Assembly (NCBI GenBank): GCA_033675265.1 | Contig: JAUJYZ010001360.1 | Location: 147,501 to 211,500 of the forward strand | Source: Actinostola sp. cb2023 | Taxonomy: Eukaryota; Cnidaria; Anthozoa; Actiniaria; Actinostolidae | Length of the DNA: 64,000 nucleotides | Reading direction: 5' to 3' | In this document: one piece after another, positions 49,470-64,000 of the stretch | Position numbering within the stretch: position 1 is the first letter of the stretch | Layout of the letters: the number at the start of each line of letters is the position of its first letter | Notes under the pieces: generated by a model | Seen by the model: only the letters and a program-made list of their open reading frames with translations | Told to the model about the DNA's origin: nothing | Databases searched by the model: none | Position numbers and translations under genes: made by a program

Positions 49470-51355
49470 GTGTAATGGTATTTGTGGGGAGGTGGCTGTT
49501 GTGTAGAGGTGGTATTTGTGGGGAGGTGGTCTTTGTGTAGAGGTGGTATTTGTGGGGAGGTGGTCGTTGTGTAGAGGTGGTATTTGTGAGGTGGTCGTTG
49601 TGTAGAGGTGGTATTTGTGGTGAGGTGGTCGTTGTGTAGAGGTGGTATTTGTAGTGAGGTGGTATTTGTGTAGAGGTGGTATTTGTGGGGAGGTGGTCGT
49701 TGTGTAGAGGTGGTATTTGTGGGGAGGTGGTCGTTGTGTAGAGGTGGTATTTGTAGTGAGGTGGTATTTGTGTAGAGGTGGTATTTGTGTAGAGGTGGTC
49801 TTTGTGTAGAGGTGGTATTTGTGGGGAGGTGGGTGGTATTTGTAGTGTGGTCTTTGTGTAGAGGTGGTATTTGTGGTGAGGTGGTCGTTGTGTAGAGGTG
49901 GTATTTGTAGGGAGGTGGTCGTTGTGTAGAGGTGGTATTTGTAGGGAGGTGGTCGTTGTGTAGAGGTGGTATTTGTAGGGAAGTGCTCGTTGTGTAGAGG
50001 TGGTATTTGTGGGGAGGGTGGTCTTTGTGTAGAGGTGGTATTTGTAGGGAGGGAGGTGGTCGTTGTGTAGAGGTGGTATTTGTAGGGAGGTGGTCGTTGT
50101 GTAGAGGTGGTATTTGTAGGGAGGTGGTCGTTGTGTAGAGGTGGTATTTGTAGGGAGGTGGTCGTTGTGTAGAGGTGGTATTTGTAGGGAGGTGGTCTTT
50201 GTGTAGAGGTGGTATTTGTGGGGAGGTGGTCGTTGTGTAGAGGTGGTATTTGTGGAGAGGTGGTATTTGTGGGAGGGTGGTTTGTGTAGAGGTGGTATTT
50301 TTGTGGGGAGGCGGTATTTGTAGTGTGGTCTTTGTGTAGAGGTGGTGGTATGTTGTAGGGGGAGGGGTCGTTGTGTAGAGGTGTGGTATTTGTAGGGAGG
50401 TGGTCGTTGTGTAGAGGTGGTATTTGTAGGGAGGTGGTCGTTGTGTAGAGGTGGTATTTGTAGGGAGGTGGTCGTTGTGTAGAGGTGGTATTTGTAGGGA
50501 GGTGGTCGTTGTGTAGAGGTGGTATTTGTAGGGAGGTGGTCGTTGTGTAGAGGTGGTATTTGTAGGGAGGTGGTCGTTAGAGGTGTAGAGGTGGTATTTG
50601 TAGGGAGGTGGTCGTTGTGTAGAGGTGGTATTTGTAGGGAGGTGGTCGTTGTGTAGAGGTGGTATTTTGTAGGTGGAGGTGGTCGTTGTGTAGAGGTGGT
50701 ATTTGTAGGGAGGTGGTCGTTGTGTAGAGGTGGTATTTGTAGGGAGGTGGTAGTTGTGTAGAGGTGGTATTTGTAGGGTGGTCTTTGAGTAGAGGTGGTA
50801 TTTGTAGGGAGGTGGTCGTTGTGTAGAGGTGGTATTTGTGGTGAGGTGGTCGTTGTGTAGAGAGGTGGTATTTGTATGGAGGTGGTCGTTGTGTAGAGGT
50901 GGTATTTGTAGGGAGGTGGTCGTTGTGTAGAGGTGGTATTTGTGGAGGAGGTGGTCGTTGTGTAGAGGTGGTATTTGTAGGGAGGTGGTCTTTGTGTAGA
51001 GGTGGTATTTGTAGGGAGGTGGTCGTTGTGTAGAGGTGGTATTTGTAGGGAGGTGGTCGATGTGTAGAGGTGGTATTTGTAGGGAGGTGGTCGTTGTGTA
51101 GAGGTGGTATTTGTAGGGAGGTGGTCGTTGTGTAGAGGTGGTATTTGTGGGGAGGTGGTCGTTGTGTAGAGAAGTGGTATTTGTAGGGTGGTCGTTGTGT
51201 AGAGGTGGTATTTGTGGGGAGGTGGTCGTTGTGTAGAGGTGGTATTTGTGGGGAGGTGGTCGTTGTGTAGAGGTGGTATTTGTAGTGTGGTCTTTGTGTA
51301 GAGGTGGTATTTGTGGTGAGGTGGTATTTGTGGTGAGGTATTTGTGGTGAGGTAT
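49470..51355 (-). repeat. 34-bp minisatellite, block B (about 55 copies)
   Basis: Same unit as block A, resuming in phase after the foldback insertion. The 663-codon minus-strand frame is a periodic artefact. The gggaggtggtcgttgtgtag variant dominates 50380-51130, whereas gtgaggtggt variants cluster at the ends. Confidence 0.95.
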
Positions 51356-52388
51356 TTGTACGTTCTGCTATGATAATTGGAAACTAATTTAAAGCCCAGT
51401 AAGTCAGCACGCATTTATACGTGTAACAATTTTTTTTTTCATTTTAATTTGAAAACAAATTTTCCATTCACGCACGTTTCGAATATCGAAAATTCTAGAA
51501 ATTCAAACAAGGAAATTGTAAATGATCGCCAACTTATTACTTCCTGATATATTGCGTGCCAAGTATAAGTTTTTAAATAGTGGTTTGCTTGGTTGTTGAC
51601 ATTATTGAGCCATATTATACGGCATGCTTTTACAATAGGAAGATTCATTTGGTTCCGCTATCTAAATAGGTCATTCTCAAAAAGGAGCATGGAATATCTT
51701 GTAATTATTTCCACAGTTTCATTATTTATAAAGAAGCAAGTGTTGCGGTTCGCACGTGGCGAAAATATTACATCTATCGATCTGGCAGAACTTATTGAAA
51801 AAAAATTGGGTGTGAAAAAAGAAACTTAATGAAAAATAAAATGAATGTTTGTCTCCTTGGCGAGAATGGCCTTAAAGCTTGTCTACGTCATAAGTCATAG
51901 ATCATGGAGGCGTTTCGTATTATTATTATTTTTATTCGTAGGAGTAGGAAAATTACGCCGGTACGTGTATGCCTTATTGAAAGACTTTGATTGGATGAGA
52001 TACATCTACACGCTTTTTGATTGATTCAGAAAGGATGCCTCGGAGGACAACGGACCGTCTGATAATCAGGCTTGGTCGAAGCGCGCGCGAGATTCAATTC
52101 AATCACCTTCATTATATACAGTCATAAACTATGTATGAAGTATTAAGAAAGGTTCCAAGAGCCGAAGTTAATAGAGCGCATTTCAGCGTCCAAATTAAAG
52201 TAACAGAGCTTCGAGTTGGCCTCGTCATTTTGAAAGCCACTCAGTTTGGATTATACTGATTTGTGCATGTTTGAAATATTAAAATATATTTGAGTTATTG
52301 TAGGTAGTTATGGACAAAGCGTTTTATTTATTTATTTTAGAAGCGTGGTGCTACCACACACATAGGGCAGATCACGTTCGGATGGAAA
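51356..52388. other. Spacer with a possible 3' exon
   Basis: Mostly unassigned AT-rich DNA. A plus-strand frame after a tttccacag acceptor at about 51715 reads KKQVLRFARGENITSIDLAE, LIEKKLGVKKET and stops at 51829. It is followed within 15 bp by AATAAA. It could be a terminal exon, but no partner exons were found. Confidence 0.2.
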
Positions 52389-52690
52389 TATAGACGTATA
52401 CCGCTATTTCTAAAAAAAAAGGTTGGTGAAGGTTTTGTTGCATGTTGCATACCAAGCCCGAAATGCACTATGGGCGATGTGAATGGAATCAGCGAAAGGT
52501 CACAACAATATGGACTCTGGGAATTTTCCCAAACTTTGTCTTCGCAATATGGAGCCAGCATATTTTCTTCTGTATGTGCATGCTGACATTATTTACATAT
52601 GATCTACAATACATTTCGGGCTTGGTATGCAAGATGCAAGATGCAACAAAACCTTCACCAACCTTTTTTGAAATAGCTGTATATCAAGAT
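52389..52690. mobile_element. Foldback MITE
   Basis: Arms accgctatttctaaaaaaaa, ggttggtgaaggttttgttg and gcataccaagcccgaaatg are mirrored by catttcgggcttggtatgc, caacaaaaccttcaccaacc and gaaatagctgt. Confidence 0.8.
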
Positions 52691-52795
52691 CGTGTTAGCG
52701 TTGCAGCAGCTCGATTGAACATAAGTCGGTAGGTGAGCGACATTAGGATCGACAGAGAGCGAACTGGGACCGACTGGCTTATGGAATCAGTCTAA

Positions 52796-53016
52796 GGGTG
52801 CGTTCGATTGACCTTATTCCGGAATAGGAATACTTGGACTAATACGGAATGTCCGTTCAATTGAGTCTGTTCCGGTTCCGGAATAAGCGGAATATATTCC
52901 AAACATTCTGCTCATCATAGCAGAATGCTTGGAATATTCCGGAATAATGACGTCATCCGTCTGCCCCAGAATCTGGAATTTTTCCTATTCCGAAATAAGG
53001 CCAATCGAACGCACCC
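52796..53016. mobile_element. MITE with GGGTGCGTTCGATTG ends (221 bp, TSD TAA)
   Basis: Left end GGGTGCGTTCGATTGACC, right end GGCCAATCGAACGCACCC, with inner ttattccggaata palindromes. It is flanked by TAA at 52793-52795 and 53017-53019. Confidence 0.8.
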
Positions 53017-53104
53017 TAAAATCGCGTCAGTAGATTGTATATAATGTCTAAGATAAAATAAAATCAATGAATCATATACAATAAAATTATTAATACAGGT
53101 TGTG

Positions 53105-61389
<8,285 letters not shown>

Positions 61390-61909
61390 CTTGTAAAGGA
61401 GTCGTGGGGATAGGAATTTCATGCAAAAACGAATCATAAATATGAAATCCCATCGTCTAAAACATCTAAAAAGTCGTGAAAATCGTCATGTCACTTCAGT
61501 TTCGTTGATCGATTTATCACGCTTGCGCAATCGCTTTAATACACCACAGGTAACCCAAGTCCTGAAAAATAGAAATGATCGACGCTTGGCCTAGAGATAA
61601 CCAAAAACAAGTATAATAATCCTTTTTATATCGGTTTTTATTGAAACTAATCAAAGTACAAAATAAAACATTTTGTAAATAAGGTAAATACGAGCTTGGG
61701 CTGTTTTCACGGCAATCTTTGAGGTCAGCAGTCCCGGGTCAGCAGTATCATTAGAAGTTAGGTATATACGTTATAAAGGTGAATTATAGTGTACTTTGTA
61801 ATGACTGATACAACTGGTACATGAAACGATACCCTACATAATGTGTAACCTAAACAGCGCGCAGATCATGGCAATATTTCTATCTTGCAATGACTGAAAG
61901 AATTAGAAA
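61390..61909. promoter_or_regulatory. Head-to-head intergenic region (520 bp)
   Basis: Separates the EEP start codon (61389, minus) from the start of the next gene (61910, plus). No repeat array is seen inside, unlike most of the window, which suits a shared promoter. No TATA box is evident. Confidence 0.5.
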
Positions 61910-62517
61910 ATGGAGGCGTTTCTTGTCAGGGCTTATGATTTGTGTAACATAGGACGAACAGATGAGGTAAGCTTACATGTAGAACTTTTTGCACTTTTAG
62001 TTTGTAAGCTTTTGTATGTTTTTTTTCACAATCATTATCAAGTTTTGATTATAAAATGCGGCATGCAACATAAGCTTAAGCTTACTACAACTGTAAGCTT
62101 TAAAAAAGTTTATAATACAGTATAAGCTTACTGTATATCAGTATACATGTACTGATATATAATCTTCTTTTGCAGGAACAAAAGTGGCTGTCAAAGTTTG
62201 TTGATCATGTCCAAAAGTACCTTTTCAAAGACTCCAGTACTCATACCTGCATGGCACTGTCACTGACAATTCTTGAGCGCCTCACAACACTAACACCAAA
62301 GAAATGTAAACTTGTTCATAATGTTGATGTTAATTGTGATGATGGCAATGATGATGATGATGATGATCAACAAACCACAAAGTATACTCCATATCATGAA
62401 TTGTTTCCTATCTCATCTTTGGCCAAGAAGAGAGAAATATCTTCAGGACAGTTAGTCATTCAGAATGAATTCACAAACAGTACTGGAGACAACTTTGGTA
62501 AAACTAAAACTTGTTAG
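61910..62517 (+). CDS. First two exons of an unrecognised gene
   Basis: Exon 1, 61910-61966 (MEAFLVRAYDLCNIGRTDE, donor GAG|gtaagc, phase 0). Exon 2 starts at 62176 after tttgcag: EQKWLSKFVDHVQKYLFKDS, CMALSLTILERL, an acidic Asp run (DDGNDDDDDD), HELFPISSLAKKREIS. The frame stops at 62517. A donor TTTG|gtaaaa at 62498 could instead extend the gene past the window. The helical N-terminus resembles an adaptor or HEAT-like start but matches nothing I can name. Confidence 0.55.
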
Positions 62518-62970
62518 TGTTTGCATTATTTTACTGCACGACCACCCAAGATGAAAAGAAAGACTTCCATAAATTATATGCATGGATGTCAAAATGCCGA
62601 ATGTGGCGACTTCTTGGGTTTCTTGAGTGTAATGTATTATTGCAAACTGTATACATGTTGTAGTTCAATATGGATTCTGGTACAATTTGTTTTGAACTGG
62701 TACAATTTGTTTTGAACTGGTACAATCTGGCATTCTTAAAAGGGATTTTATTTTGGGGACTCATTAAAAAAACAGGGGCTTGGATTTTTTTAGGGGGTTC
62801 TCAAAAGAACTAGACGACTTCCTGGCACCCACTCCTCCCTTCATTCTCTCCCTACCTTCATTCTCTCCCTACCTACCCCTCCTTTCCTTTCCTGTCTGCC
62901 TACATTAATTCTGTCTATCTGTCTATTTAATACCATATTAACATATTTTTTTCAATTTTTGTCTTACCTT
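62518..62970. other. Unassigned sequence
   Basis: Intron or 3' flank of the preceding gene. A short direct duplication (tggtacaatttgttttgaac) occurs at about 62679 and 62698, followed by a CT-rich stretch. No exon supported. Confidence 0.4.
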
Positions 62971-62971
62971 G

Positions 62972-63045
62972 TCTGGGACTCGAACTTCGAACTCTGACTG
63001 TAGACCAGCGTTGACCAGCGCATTAACCAACTATGCCATCGAGGA
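62972..63045 (-). mobile_element. tRNA-like sequence (minus strand)
   Basis: Reading the minus strand: TGGCATAGTTGGTTAATGCG (A box) and AGTTCGAGTCCC (B box), about 45 bp apart. The layout matches the plus-strand copy near 16548, suggesting the same SINE-like family. Confidence 0.45.
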
Positions 63046-63352
63046 TTTCGATGTCGGTTTAGCATCACATTTACATTTTATTAATGTTTTTCATTTTCTA
63101 TTACGTCATTATGTCATTTAAATTCACGCATGCGCGCTAGATCAAAACGTGGACTTAGCAAAATGGCGGATCACGAACCATGGCCGGGTTGATCGTGAGG
63201 CTTTCTAACGAGAAATAACAACCTGAAACAGGAAACTAAAAGTAAACATTCGCTTGTGATTTTCGTACTTGAAGACACATTTTATGAAAAGGCAAAGAAA
63301 TTCCTAAACCGTCAAAGCGTACCTGTCTTGTTCTATAGTGGCGCCTGGTTCA

Positions 63353-63770
63353 ATAGGCCATATGCACTAACGGGTCACGTGACCCAACTTTCTCAAATCA
63401 AGCAGCAGTGTCAAAATAAACTCCAGAAATGAAAAGAGCAGCTCGATATTAGTAAGAAGGCGAAATTTCAGGTCATAACGTCTGACACAGGAGAAATGAC
63501 ATGAAATATAAAATCGAGTGTTTTCTAATAATTTGTTTGGAAAATGCATTGGATGGCATTTTTTGCCATCCAGCACATTTTTCCATACGAATCTTAATAA
63601 AATTTGCAATTTTATATTTCATGCCATTTCTGCTGTGTTAAACATTATAAGCTGAAATTTCGCCTTTTTACTAATATCGAGCTGCTCTTTTCATTTCTGG
63701 AGTTCATTTTGACACTGCTGCTTGATTTGAGAAAGTTGGGTCACGTGACCCGTTAGTGCATATGGCCTAT
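63353..63770. mobile_element. Long-TIR MITE (418 bp, TSD TCA)
   Basis: Starts ataggccatatgcactaacg and ends with the exact reverse complement. Arms of about 120 bp or more contain gggtcacgtgaccc, itself palindromic. It is flanked by TCA on both sides (63350-63352 and 63771-63773). A minus-strand frame of 80 codons inside is incidental. Confidence 0.87.
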
Positions 63771-63773
63771 TCA

Positions 63774-64000
63774 AGGACCGGGCGCGAGTTGAGTTGTGAG
63801 CCGGTTCGTTCTCTCCCTTGCTTCGATTAATTTTCTCCCGGTACTCCGGTTTTCCTCCCTCGGTAAAAACGAACTAGTGAGATGAGTGTTGGGTGTACAG
63901 AATATATAATGTAGTAAGAAGTGAGTGTGAGAGCCTTGTCCCCACTAGCCATACTGATATCAACACTTGACACGTTAAACATGATATTTATTTATTTATT
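63774..64000. other. Unassigned window end
   Basis: No supported feature. Confidence 0.4.

Noticed and set aside
47131..51414. Minus-strand open frames of 518 and 663 codons rich in Thr/Pro/Tyr/His
   Set aside because: They coincide exactly with the 34-bp minisatellite blocks, whose unit lacks stops in that frame. There is no start context, domain or splice structure, and indels shift the frame repeatedly.

Overview
This is a eukaryotic, animal-type window: split genes with GT-AG introns, exon-shuffled extracellular domains (MAM, SRCR, D8C, C-type lectin, EGF), a Cys-loop receptor gene, and dense minisatellites and MITE-like foldback elements. The domain mixture suits an early-branching metazoan such as a sponge. 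A cnidarian or another invertebrate cannot be excluded, because no rRNA, mitochondrial or lineage-specific marker is present.

Layout. (1) 568-30308, plus strand: one large mosaic surface-receptor gene. I assembled 32 exons by eye and all reading phases agree, giving about 2,093 residues: signal peptide, MAM1, MAM2, SRCR1, MAM3, SRCR2, D8C, a Pro/Thr linker, SRCR3, MAM4 with a C-type lectin domain inside it, MAM5, SRCR4, SRCR5, SRCR6, EGF, a SEA-like juxtamembrane region, one transmembrane helix and a short tail. Its introns hold a 6.4-kb array of an 86-bp unit, several smaller arrays and many foldback elements. (2) 31790-32983, minus strand: an intronless GNAT-type acetyltransferase, convergent with the receptor. 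(3) 33.0-37.7 kb: non-coding DNA with MITEs and microsatellites. (4) 37716-46502, minus strand: a nine-exon Cys-loop ligand-gated channel subunit that is complete except for a 2-bp frameshift in M1. (5) 46.9-52.7 kb: mostly a 34-bp minisatellite split by a foldback insertion. (6) 53105-61389, minus strand: an endonuclease/exonuclease/phosphatase (EEP) gene whose introns carry a 2-kb 17-bp satellite, a GAAA tract and foldback elements. (7) 61910 onward, plus strand: the first exons of an unrecognised gene, head to head with the EEP gene. (8) To 64000: a tRNA-like sequence and a 418-bp MITE.

The genes do not form a pathway. The most unusual points are the lectin exon inside a MAM domain (symmetric phase 1, so skipping it would restore an intact MAM), the cation-like Gly-Asp-Arg at the M2 entrance of a receptor that otherwise looks like the anion/GABA-glycine branch, the loss of a disulfide-paired cysteine couple in SRCR5, an SRCR domain split by an intron that is mostly a 1-kb palindrome, and several recurring MITE families. 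Tandem repeats cover roughly a quarter of the window, and nearly all of the long open frames are repeat artefacts.
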